Below, one piece after another: positions 7,448-15,238 of a stretch of DNA of 27,549 nucleotides. A program made the translations under genes and the position numbers. Origin of the DNA: a bacterium (GTDB lineage: Bacteria; Cyanobacteriota; Vampirovibrionia; Obscuribacterales; Obscuribacteraceae); NCBI GenBank assembly GCA_030431355.1, contig JAUIJG010000008.1:1-27549 (forward strand), in the 5' to 3' direction. Numbering within the stretch: position 1 is the first letter of the stretch; each line of letters starts with the position of its first letter. A model generated the notes under the pieces. That model ran no database searches and was not told where the DNA came from. It saw only the letters and a program-made list of their open reading frames with translations.

Positions 7448-8218
7448 GTGAAAAATCTGGTCAATTCCAAAGCGAGAGAAGAGAGAACCAAGCAAAAGCT
7501 TGCAGCAGCTAAGCAAGCTGCTTTGCCTCTTTCGCATGTGGCCGTGATCATGGACGGAAACAGGAGATGGGCTGCTGAGAGATCTCTTCCAGGTGCGGCC
7601 GGGCATCGGGCCGGCGTTAAAAGTTTAAAGCGTCTTGTTCGTTATCTCGGGGAGAGGAAGCTAGATTATTTAACTGTGTACGCCTTTTCCAGTGAAAACT
7701 GGCAGCGTAAAGAAGAGGAAGTCAGTTATTTACTCAAGCTTTTCACCGATGTCTTAAATGACGAATTCAGGGAACTTGCCGAGAATCAAGTTCGGCTGCG
7801 GTTTATTGGTGATCTTGACAGAATGCCTGAGAAGTTAAGGGCTTCCATGCAAGAGAGCATGGATAAGACCAAAACCAATACCGGGTTGAATTTGCAGGTG
7901 GCAATCAATTATGGCTCCAGGCTGGAGTTGAGCCAGGCCGCCAAAAAAATAGCTCAGGATGTAAAGGAGGGGCGACTCGATCCGGAGGAAATTTCGGAAG
8001 AGCTTGTCTCAAGCTATTTGTACACCGATTCTTTGCCGGATCCTGAGCTGCTGATACGAACCGGTGGAGAGATGCGGCTATCCAACTACCTTCTCTGGCA
8101 GTGTGCTTATACAGAGTTTTATGTAACCCAGGTTCTGTGGCCGGACTTTAGCCCTGAAGAGTTCGAACTGGCTGTGAGCGAATTTAAACATCGCAACCGC
8201 AGGTACGGTGGCGACTAG
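7448..8218 (+). CDS. uppS: Undecaprenyl (isoprenyl) diphosphate synthase
   Basis: 256 residues, normal for cis-prenyltransferases. It extends farnesyl diphosphate with IPP units to make the undecaprenyl carrier needed for peptidoglycan and other surface polymers. Signatures: HVAVIMDGNRRWA (30-42, catalytic Asp36 for diphosphate/Mg), TVYAFSSENW (76-85), and RTGGEMRLSNYLLWQ (204-218) with YTEFY and WPDF (231-234). The N-terminus carries about 27 extra charged residues before the core. Start is GTG at 7448 with no strong Shine-Dalgarno. The usual neighbours (cdsA, dxr, frr) are absent; the gene stands alone, convergent with a Roadblock gene 42 bp away. Confidence 0.95.
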   Translation: MKNLVNSKAREERTKQKLAAAKQAALPLSHVAVIMDGNRRWAAERSLPGAAGHRAGVKSLKRLVRYLGERKLDYLTVYAFSSENWQRKEEEVSYLLKLFTDVLNDEFRELAENQVRLRFIGDLDRMPEKLRASMQESMDKTKTNTGLNLQVAINYGSRLELSQAAKKIAQDVKEGRLDPEEISEELVSSYLYTDSLPDPELLIRTGGEMRLSNYLLWQCAYTEFYVTQVLWPDFSPEEFELAVSEFKHRNRRYGGD

Positions 8219-8260
8219 ACTAATAGTGGGACTGTAAGAAGTCGGGACTAATAGGCGCTA

Positions 8261-8629
8261 TTAAAGGACTTCGGAGAGTGATTTGCCCTGATCGTCCACG
8301 GACTTGATCAGTCCTTCCAGGTTGATACGCTGACCTCTGGCTGTCAGGACCACCAGATAATGGCCGGCTGTCTCGATGAAGTGGAGAATTCCCTGGTCTG
8401 TTAGCAGGGTCATTTGGACCAGATTGCCACGGTTCATTCTTTGAATCGAGACATCGTTGTTGGAGAAAAGAGTAGCGCTCAGGGAGCCGATGGTTGCTAC
8501 TTCGATCTGCTGGGGAAGAGAGGAGCAGATAACAGTCCCGTCCCGGCCTACGAGTAAACAACCCAGAATCCCATGTTTTCCATTTAGCGAAGCTACAAGT
8601 TGACGAACCTGTTCATTGACTTCTGCCAT
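8261..8629 (-). CDS. Roadblock/LC7 domain protein
   Basis: 122 residues spanning one Roadblock/LC7 fold: an N-terminal helix (NEQVRQLVASLNGKHGILG), a strand pair around GCLLVGRDGTVICSS, a central helix (IGSLSATLFSNN), then GNLVQMTLLTD and HYLVVLTARG strands. Bacterial members such as MglB are GTPase regulators or adaptors that form dimers. No MglA-like GTPase is encoded in this window, so any partner must be elsewhere. Well-placed GGGGAG Shine-Dalgarno before ATG 8629. Lies 20 bp behind the lipoprotein gene, so the two are probably one operon. Cytoplasmic (no signal peptide). Confidence 0.8.
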   Translation of the reverse strand: MAEVNEQVRQLVASLNGKHGILGCLLVGRDGTVICSSLPQQIEVATIGSLSATLFSNNDVSIQRMNRGNLVQMTLLTDQGILHFIETAGHYLVVLTARGQRINLEGLIKSVDDQGKSLSEVL

Positions 8630-8649
8630 TTATTTCTTCTCCCCTTCGA

Positions 8650-9369
8650 TTATTTCTTGTTTTTCTCGGTGCCTTTTTCTTTCTCTTTGCTGGCACTCGT
8701 GTCATTCTCTTCGGAATCGCTGTCTTTGTCTTTCTTGACGCTGGCTAGCTTTTTCAGGTTTAAAACATCTACCCAGGGTTCGTCAAGGGCGGTGGAAAAT
8801 ACTTTGCCGGTTACTTCTATTGTGTCGCCATCATGCAAGGAGGTGAGCATCTTGTTTCTGGGATCTTTCTCTTTCGGGATTTTCATCGCCAGTTTCAGTT
8901 CGGAGAAAGGAACTTTGCTCTTCGGTCTATACACAAGAAAAGAGATGTAATCCTTTTGAGGGCGAAAAGCCGGTTTATAGTTGAGGGCCAGGTTTGAGAA
9001 AGCGAAAAATGCGGATTTGAACTTGATGTTTTTGCCCAGATAATCCTTGGGGCTTCCCACCAATTTAACGGTCGTTACTTCCACCGCGTCTTTTATAACC
9101 GGCTCTTTGAAGTCTTCTTCCTTCTCCGCTTTGGCTTTTTTGTCGGCGCTCTCTTTTTTGACGCTTTCTTTCTTGGTCTCTTCTTTCTTCTCTTTCGGCT
9201 TCTTGGCAGCATCGGAAATTAGAAGCTCATTAACTTGATAAACACTTAACTCAGGCGACGCCGGGGCATTTTTGGCAGCGTCGTGGTTGAAGCCGTAAGC
9301 CGCACAGGATGAGGCTATCACTGCCATTGGCAGGAGGAGGGAGAGGGATTTGAAGGTTCCTATATGCAT
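8650..9369 (-). CDS. Lys-rich putative lipoprotein with possible OB-like domain
   Basis: 239 residues. The N-terminus is a signal sequence ending in AVIASSC, a plausible lipobox with Cys22 as the lipidated residue (Ala at -3 instead of the commoner Leu). Residues about 55-92 are an almost pure Lys/Glu/Ala/Ser linker. Residues about 95-210 form a folded domain (TTVKLVGSPKDYLGKNIKFK ... DTIEVTGKVFS ... PWVDVLNLKKL), whose strand pattern resembles an OB-fold with a characteristic late GKV strand; the family is not recognised. The C-terminal 25 residues are again charged. Probably envelope-anchored. First gene of an apparent operon with the Roadblock gene. A TTGAGA/AATACA element (9413-9408, 9390-9385, spacer 17) could be its promoter but lies very close to the ATG. 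Confidence 0.75.
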   Translation of the reverse strand: MHIGTFKSLSLLLPMAVIASSCAAYGFNHDAAKNAPASPELSVYQVNELLISDAAKKPKEKKEETKKESVKKESADKKAKAEKEEDFKEPVIKDAVEVTTVKLVGSPKDYLGKNIKFKSAFFAFSNLALNYKPAFRPQKDYISFLVYRPKSKVPFSELKLAMKIPKEKDPRNKMLTSLHDGDTIEVTGKVFSTALDEPWVDVLNLKKLASVKKDKDSDSEENDTSASKEKEKGTEKNKK

Positions 9370-9539
9370 GTTGTCTATATATCCTGTATTGCCCTTACAT
9401 AAGACATTCTCAAGTTTCTCATCTTACCAGAAGCTTAATATAGTTGCTTGAGTTTAGTCGGTAATCTTGAAGCTGGTTGTCAAATTCCCATGACGCTTTG
9501 CTGTGTTCAAGGAGCCGAAGGTGTGGAGGTAGATATTAG

Positions 9540-12101
9540 GTGTCGACTGATAAAACGATAAAGGAGAAGCCTCTCTCCCCGATGATGCAGCAGTACTTCG
9601 ATGTGAAGTCTCAATATCCGGAGCCCCTTCTCTTTTTCCGTGTTGGCGATTTCTATGAGATGTTCGACACCGATGCCCAGGTGGCAGCCAGGGAGCTGGA
9701 CATCACCCTGACCGGGCGCCCGGAGCCTTCCTACCCCAATGGCCGGATGCCGATGGCCGGTGTCCCTTATAGGGCTGTGGAAGCATATTTGGCTCGTCTT
9801 CTTGCCAAGGGATATTCGGTGGCTATATGCGAGCAGGTCGGTGTGGTCGGCCAGGATAAGGGGCCGGTTGAGCGCAAGGTGACTCGGATCTTGACTCCCG
9901 GTACGGTGCTTGAGTCTCACCTGCTTCCTTCGAAAGAGAATAACTATCTTGCTGCCATCGCTGGTAGTGGCGAGCGTTGGGGACTGGCTTTCGTCGATGC
10001 TTCCTGTGGAGAGTTCTACGTGGCAGAGCTGTCCAAAGAAGAGCTTGCCCTGGAGTTGGGTCGAATTAACCCCCGAGAGGTTCTTGTCTCCCAACGGACG
10101 GGAAGAAGGTCCCCCGATGACGTTGTTCCTGTTGAGATCAAAGATATCCCGGACAATGTCGAGGGGCAGTATCGTTTCACCGGTCGTCCTTCCATGTTTT
10201 TTCAGTTTGAGCCGAGCAAGAGGAGAATTCTCGAGACCTTTAAGGTAAACACCCTGGAAGGTTTCGGCTGCCAGGAGTTGCCGCTCGCCGTGGGAGCTGC
10301 CGGATGTGTTCTTGAATATCTTGAGCACACCCAGGGAGATGAGAGACCACGATTTGAAGGTCTTAGCACCTACAGTGTGGAAGGTCACCTGGTCCTGGAT
10401 TCGAATACCCGGAGGAATCTGGAGCTAGTGGAGACATCCAGAGAGAGAACTTTTGAAGGAAGTTTGCTCTGGACAATCGACCGCACCAAGACCGCCATGG
10501 GTGGTCGGATGCTGCGCAGATGGGTAATGAAGCCACTCTTTTGCGCCGGTACCATTCAAAAACGACAGGAAGCGGTGGCGGAGATGGTTGAGTCATTTCA
10601 ACTACGGAAAGACCTGGAAGGTTTACTGACTAGATTCTCAGACCTGGAGCGTCTGGCTGTCAGGGTGTCTTCCGGGACAGTTTCTCCCAAAGACTTAACG
10701 GCGATTCAGATGTCGCTGGAAGCTCTGCCGGATCTCGGCAAGCTTGTGGATGGCTCCCGGAGTGAATTCCTTTCCGGTCTATCTCAAATCCCCGACAGTC
10801 TTGTGGAGTTGCACGATAAGCTGAAAGGGGCAATCTCCGAGGATGCACCCCGGGAAATTTCCGACGGTGGAATTTTTAAAGGTGGTTATAATCCCGAACT
10901 TGATGAGATCAGAGATTTGCTTGGGGGCGGCAAGACCTGGATCTCCGAATACCAGGCTAAGCAGCAAGAGGTGACCGGCGTCAAGAGTTTGAAGGTGAGC
11001 TTCAATAAGACTTTCGGTTATTACATTGAAGTTACCAAAGCCAACCAGTCAGCGGTCCCGGATACTTATATAAGGAAGCAAACGCTGACCAACGCGGAGC
11101 GGTTTATCACTCCGGAGTTGAAAGAGTATGAAGCTAAAATCTTGAATGCCGAAAAGAATCAATCGGACCTGGAGTACAAGCTTTATGTTGAGTTCCGTCG
11201 AGAGCTAATCGATTTCGGTAAGGTATTGCATACGGTTTCGCAGCGTCTGGCTTCATTAGATGCTCTTCTGTCTCTGTCCATAATTGCCCAGGAGAGAAAG
11301 TATGTAAGACCAAAAGTCGACGAGTCGCGTCTGATAGAGATAGAAGACGGGCGTCATCCTGTTCTGGAAAAGGTGCTACCCATGGGGGCTTATGTCTCCA
11401 ACGATACTGACCTGAGGGGGTCATCCGATGACCACCAGCTTGTGGTGCTCACCGGTCCCAACATGTCTGGTAAGTCAAGCTACTTGAGGCAGGTGGCACT
11501 AATTGTGATACTGGCCCAGGTGGGTTCTTTTGTTCCGGCGACCAGGGCGAGAATAGGATTGGTGGATAGAATATTTACTCGTATCGGAGCCGTGGATGAC
11601 CTCACCCAGGGGCAGTCCACATTCCTGGTGGAAATGAGTGAGACTACACAGTGTTGCCGGTCCGCCACCGATAGGTCTTTGATTCTTCTTGATGAAGTAG
11701 GCCGGGGAACCAGCACCTATGATGGTGTGGCCATAGCCTGGGCAGTGGCTGAGTATCTTGCCCGGGACGTGAGAGCGCGTACAATTTTTGCCACCCACTA
11801 CCATGAATTGAATGGTTTAAGTAACTTCTTTCCCCAGATAGTCAATTATCAAGTACTGGTTAAAGAGACCGATGGCGATGTAGAATTTATTCGGTCCGTT
11901 GTACCTGGAGGTGCCAGTCGCAGTTTCGGTGTACAGGTGGCTAAAATGGCGGGACTGCCGAAAGAGGTAGTCGGCCGAGCCCAGAATCTCATTCGCCAGA
12001 TGGAGAAGAAGGGAGTGGCAAGTAAAATACTGGATGGTCCTCGCCTGAGAAACATCCCCATGGACGAAGTCATGCAGCTTTCCCTCTTTGAAAAAGCCTG
12101 A
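9540..12101 (+). CDS. mutS: DNA mismatch repair protein MutS
   Basis: 853 residues, full length for bacterial MutS. It recognises mismatches and small loops and starts repair with MutL. Domain I carries the mismatch-wedging GDFYEMF (Phe38-Tyr39-Glu40). Lever/clamp domains follow, then the ABC-type ATPase with Walker A GPNMSGKSS (639-647), the STFLVEMSET signature loop, Walker B LILLDEVGRGTST (Asp718-Glu719) and ATHYHEL. Start GTG at 9540 with GGAGG at 9525-9529; the first in-frame ATG (9582) would clip the N-terminus. All key residues are intact. No mutL in the window. A large secreted TPR gene follows after 24 bp, likely in the same transcript. The 170-bp region upstream separates it from the divergent lipoprotein gene. 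Confidence 0.97.
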   Translation: MSTDKTIKEKPLSPMMQQYFDVKSQYPEPLLFFRVGDFYEMFDTDAQVAARELDITLTGRPEPSYPNGRMPMAGVPYRAVEAYLARLLAKGYSVAICEQVGVVGQDKGPVERKVTRILTPGTVLESHLLPSKENNYLAAIAGSGERWGLAFVDASCGEFYVAELSKEELALELGRINPREVLVSQRTGRRSPDDVVPVEIKDIPDNVEGQYRFTGRPSMFFQFEPSKRRILETFKVNTLEGFGCQELPLAVGAAGCVLEYLEHTQGDERPRFEGLSTYSVEGHLVLDSNTRRNLELVETSRERTFEGSLLWTIDRTKTAMGGRMLRRWVMKPLFCAGTIQKRQEAVAEMVESFQLRKDLEGLLTRFSDLERLAVRVSSGTVSPKDLTAIQMSLEALPDLGKLVDGSRSEFLSGLSQIPDSLVELHDKLKGAISEDAPREISDGGIFKGGYNPELDEIRDLLGGGKTWISEYQAKQQEVTGVKSLKVSFNKTFGYYIEVTKANQSAVPDTYIRKQTLTNAERFITPELKEYEAKILNAEKNQSDLEYKLYVEFRRELIDFGKVLHTVSQRLASLDALLSLSIIAQERKYVRPKVDESRLIEIEDGRHPVLEKVLPMGAYVSNDTDLRGSSDDHQLVVLTGPNMSGKSSYLRQVALIVILAQVGSFVPATRARIGLVDRIFTRIGAVDDLTQGQSTFLVEMSETTQCCRSATDRSLILLDEVGRGTSTYDGVAIAWAVAEYLARDVRARTIFATHYHELNGLSNFFPQIVNYQVLVKETDGDVEFIRSVVPGGASRSFGVQVAKMAGLPKEVVGRAQNLIRQMEKKGVASKILDGPRLRNIPMDEVMQLSLFEKA

Positions 12102-12125
12102 CCCCTGTAGCAAAAGGAGATTGTG

Positions 12126-14525
12126 ATGCCTGGTAGACCTTTTTTGAGGAAAGGCGTTTCTGTTCTGTTGGCTCTGCATTTCGGCATTCTGTCGAGTTTT
12201 GCTCCTACCCTGGCCGAGGGCAGTAAGACGACGAAGGCGAAAGCGAACGCAAACGCTTCCGAGCCAGTCGATACCGCCGGTGATGGTGCCACCAGTTATG
12301 CCGTGGGGCTTGATAAGACGACGTTGCAACTTGTCAATCGCGGACTCTGGAAAGAGGTTGCTGCCAGACTTGAGAAGCTTTGCAAGGAAGATAAGACCTA
12401 TTCCAGAGAGAATGCCTGGTTAGCTTTTGCCTACATGTTCCTCAATCGAAAGCTGGTTTTGGAAAATCTCAACATGAATCTCAAGGCAAGTGATGATCCC
12501 CATAGCAAAACATATGAGCAGGTTGTCGACGCATTTTTGAAGATCAGTCAGGGCAAATCGGACGAAGCGGCCAAGATTCTTACAAGCCTTCCCCGTGCCT
12601 ATGCAAATGATGTACTCGTCAACTTCGCTCTGGCAGCGGTCTCCGGAAAGAATGGAAAAGCGGGAGCGGCAATCGAGTATTGTAAGCGGGCGGTGGAGAT
12701 CGATCCCCAATTCGCCTGGGGCTTTCGCACCCTGGGTTACTTGCAGCTACGGTGGTTGAATCGCTCCGGCGAAGCGGAGGAGTCCCTGGCTCGCGCCCTT
12801 GAGATCGAACCACGACAGGAAGAAGTGCGCAATATGCTCGTGAGAAGTATGCTTGAGCATAATGACTTTGATGGTGCCATAGCCATTGCCCAGGACGCCA
12901 TCAAGCTCAATAAGAAAGACGGCGACAGCTATCTTCGGTTGGCGACAATTTATGAGCGGCAGTGGCGTTTCATAGAAGCCGTGGAAGAGCTGAATAAAGC
13001 GATCAAATTGGATCCGGAAAATGGGATCTACTATCGCAGAAGAGCAGCAATCAAACAGTACCAGGGTGATTCTGAAGCCGCGATAAAAGACCAAACCAAA
13101 GCGGTTGCCCTGAGTAAGGACAAAGCTTTTGAGTTGGTGGCACTGGCCAAGATGAACATAACCGCCGGCAATGTAGACGCGGCAGTGGCGAATCTGAATG
13201 AAGCCCTGGAAAGAAGTCCTAAGAACCAGGAAGCTCACCGGGAGCTGGCCAATCTTCTCACCCGTGAAAAGCGTTATGATGACCTGGTCTCCGAGTATCA
13301 AAGAGTCCTAAAAACAGAGGAGAAGAATGCCAATTTGCATTATCTTCTGGCGGAGGCTCTGCTTAAAGCCGGTAAGGAAAAAGAAGCTCTGGAAGAGTAT
13401 ACTCAGTCGGCCAATTTAAACCCCCAGGATCCCAGGGCTCTCAGGAAGTTAGGCACTTACTATTCCGAGCATAAGCTCTACGATAAAGCTATCAAGGCTT
13501 TCCGCAGAGCGCTCAACATAAATCCGACCTCGGTACAAGATATGGTGGCACTGGGATATTGTTATGCCCAGGACGATAACTATCTTCAGTCCGAGGCTGC
13601 TTTCGTCACCGCTCTAGCTCTCAAGCAGCTGAACCGGCAGAGCAACTCGGTTCCTCCATCGCGGCAAGATATCATTCGCACCCTGGCTTCTCTTCTTTTG
13701 ATGGAAGGGCGCTATGGAGAAGCGAGAAATCAGTTTCAGTCTCTCTATGCCATGACCAGCAACACTCCGGCGAAAAATATAGATTCCTATCTCCTTGCTC
13801 AGTCGGCAGCCCTGGCTAGCCCGGTGGCCTCGAAAATTGAAAAGTTCGAGTCAGCTTTTAAGCAAATGACGGAGAAGGAGAGGAGTGATTACAAGTATTC
13901 TTATATTCAATCGCTCATAAAGCTCAACAAACACGAAGACGCTCTCAAAGCGCTGGCAAAGATTGACGATGGTGAGTTCGAGAAAGAGCCAAAGTGGAAT
14001 ATTCTCAAAGCGCGCGCCAATAGAGAGAGTGGACGCTATGAAGCGGCGGAGAAGTTGATTGAAAGTTCGATCTCCTCCTCCTCGAAGCGAGAAGAGACCG
14101 AGCCGTCTCTGGTCGCCGACGCTCTGGTGGAGAGGGCGCGCATTAAATTCGATCAGAAGAAATTGGACGAAGCCAATAAGTTGGCTACAGATGCTCTCAA
14201 TACTTATCCAAAAGCATACGCATCGTATTTGGTGCTGGCAAAGGTCGCTTATGAGAAGGAAGAATTTGAGGAAGTGGCTTCCCTGTTGAAGAAAGCCCTG
14301 GAGCAAAATCCGTACTACACCGAGGCATACTTGTTGACCGGTGACGCGCTTCTTCGGTCCGGGGACCCCAAAGAAGCGCTTGAGTTTTATAAGGATGCTC
14401 TGAAAGTGCGACCGGAAATGCTTGCCGTGCATGAAGCTCTATTGAAAGGCTACAAAGAGTTGAAGATGGACGACGAAGCCGAAAAAGAGAGCGCTCAGAT
14501 CGAAGAGATGAAGAAGCTGAAGTAG
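12126..14525 (+). CDS. Large secreted TPR-repeat protein
   Basis: 799 residues from the ATG at 12126. A GTG lies one codon earlier, but AAGGAG at 12114-12119 is correctly spaced for the ATG. Signal peptide ending TLA|EGS (residue 30), so exported. The rest is almost entirely TPR helices. Clear 34-residue units include AIEYCKRAVEIDPQFAWGFR, AIKLDPENGIYYRRRAAIKQ, ALEEYTQSANLNPQDPRALR, AIKAFRRALNINPTSVQDMV and a C-terminal pair around ALEQNPYYTEAYLLTGDALL. There are no catalytic motifs. Its role is probably scaffolding or complex assembly in the periplasm or on the outer membrane; the partner is unknown. Lies 24 bp after mutS, an unexpected pairing of a DNA repair gene with an exported protein. 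Confidence 0.88.
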   Translation: MPGRPFLRKGVSVLLALHFGILSSFAPTLAEGSKTTKAKANANASEPVDTAGDGATSYAVGLDKTTLQLVNRGLWKEVAARLEKLCKEDKTYSRENAWLAFAYMFLNRKLVLENLNMNLKASDDPHSKTYEQVVDAFLKISQGKSDEAAKILTSLPRAYANDVLVNFALAAVSGKNGKAGAAIEYCKRAVEIDPQFAWGFRTLGYLQLRWLNRSGEAEESLARALEIEPRQEEVRNMLVRSMLEHNDFDGAIAIAQDAIKLNKKDGDSYLRLATIYERQWRFIEAVEELNKAIKLDPENGIYYRRRAAIKQYQGDSEAAIKDQTKAVALSKDKAFELVALAKMNITAGNVDAAVANLNEALERSPKNQEAHRELANLLTREKRYDDLVSEYQRVLKTEEKNANLHYLLAEALLKAGKEKEALEEYTQSANLNPQDPRALRKLGTYYSEHKLYDKAIKAFRRALNINPTSVQDMVALGYCYAQDDNYLQSEAAFVTALALKQLNRQSNSVPPSRQDIIRTLASLLLMEGRYGEARNQFQSLYAMTSNTPAKNIDSYLLAQSAALASPVASKIEKFESAFKQMTEKERSDYKYSYIQSLIKLNKHEDALKALAKIDDGEFEKEPKWNILKARANRESGRYEAAEKLIESSISSSSKREETEPSLVADALVERARIKFDQKKLDEANKLATDALNTYPKAYASYLVLAKVAYEKEEFEEVASLLKKALEQNPYYTEAYLLTGDALLRSGDPKEALEFYKDALKVRPEMLAVHEALLKGYKELKMDDEAEKESAQIEEMKKLK

Positions 14526-14535
14526 CACCGCCTCC

Positions 14536-14564
14536 TTGACAATCCCGGTTTTCTGGGATATTCT
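14536..14564 (+). promoter_or_regulatory. Sigma-70-type promoter for the small membrane protein gene
   Basis: TTGACA (14536-14541), 17-bp spacer, TATTCT (14559-14564), starting 10 bp after the TPR stop codon. An inverted pair ATCCC/GGGAT lies within the spacer. The predicted leader to GTG 14651 is about 80 nt. Confidence 0.6.
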
Positions 14565-14650
14565 TGGAGCGATCGCTTTAGATCGTTTCAAATCAACTTA
14601 GTAAAATCGACAATTTCAATGGTTAGAGCCGGAGCCGGCTACAGGCAATA

Positions 14651-15238
14651 GTGTCTGTAATGATTGCTTTGGTCACCGAGGATGGTGAATCTCTTCTCGG
14701 TCCGCTACCTCTTGTCCTTGTCGACTATATCGATATTCTGCTCGACGAGGTTCGGAGCAGCCGCTCGGGCATGAGTTTTTTCAGGGAGGGTAAGAGGATG
14801 ATACATATCAATCCGCGAGTCTGGATGAATCTAAATAGATTTGTCCAGTTTTCAATTTTTGTTATTGCTTTGATTGCTACCGTATTCAGTGCAAGTAATT
14901 CACTTTCTCTTCTTCTCTTCTATTTGAAATATCTCCTGGTGGCGGCGCCGCAGGTACTGGATCTGGGTTTGATACTTCTGTCTTTTTACTTGATGCTCAG
15001 CGGGGTCTGGAGGTGGGGGCATCGGCAAGAGGGTGCTTTCTCCCGCAGCTTGATCGGACTATTCGTCCTTCATACAAGCTCGGTGGAGCTGCCTTTTGTT
15101 CCCTATCTGGCTTTGTTCCTCGAACTGATTCTCTGCTACAGAAACTACACTGCTGGAAGAGTGCGTGGGCAGTCATCAGAAAATGAAAGTTCAGGAAGCC
15201 CGGAAAGCTCCGAACTAGGATATTCCCTGCAGGGATGA
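14651..15238 (+). CDS. Small multi-pass membrane protein of unknown function
   Basis: 195 residues with about three hydrophobic segments: roughly 64-83, 94-120 (contains LDLGLILLSFYLMLSGVW) and 133-162. The N-terminal 60 residues are mixed and the C-terminal 30 are Ser/Glu-rich and soluble. The basic RWGHRQ loop after segment 2 suggests a cytoplasmic side. I do not recognise a family. Start codon uncertain: GTG 14651 (used here), ATG 14660, or an internal ATG at residue 41; no strong Shine-Dalgarno is visible. It has its own promoter (14536-14564). The last 24 bp overlap the convergent TPR gene. Confidence 0.65.
   Translation: MSVMIALVTEDGESLLGPLPLVLVDYIDILLDEVRSSRSGMSFFREGKRMIHINPRVWMNLNRFVQFSIFVIALIATVFSASNSLSLLLFYLKYLLVAAPQVLDLGLILLSFYLMLSGVWRWGHRQEGAFSRSLIGLFVLHTSSVELPFVPYLALFLELILCYRNYTAGRVRGQSSENESSGSPESSELGYSLQG

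Noticed and set aside
8218..8263. Repeat GACTAATAG (8218-8226 and 8246-8254) and hairpin TAATAG/CTATTA between uppS and the Roadblock gene
   Set aside because: The hairpin is AT-rich with a 3-base loop and no T-tract; a 9-bp repeat alone is weak. Not called as a terminator.
9507..10388. 293-codon ORF antisense to mutS
   Set aside because: Shadow of the conserved mutS coding frame, with no signal peptide, motif or ribosome binding site.
1337..14576. Two GCGATCGC octamers (1337-1344, 14569-14576), the cyanobacterial HIP1 motif
   Set aside because: Two copies in 27.5 kb are too few to claim HIP1 enrichment; chance gives nearly one.
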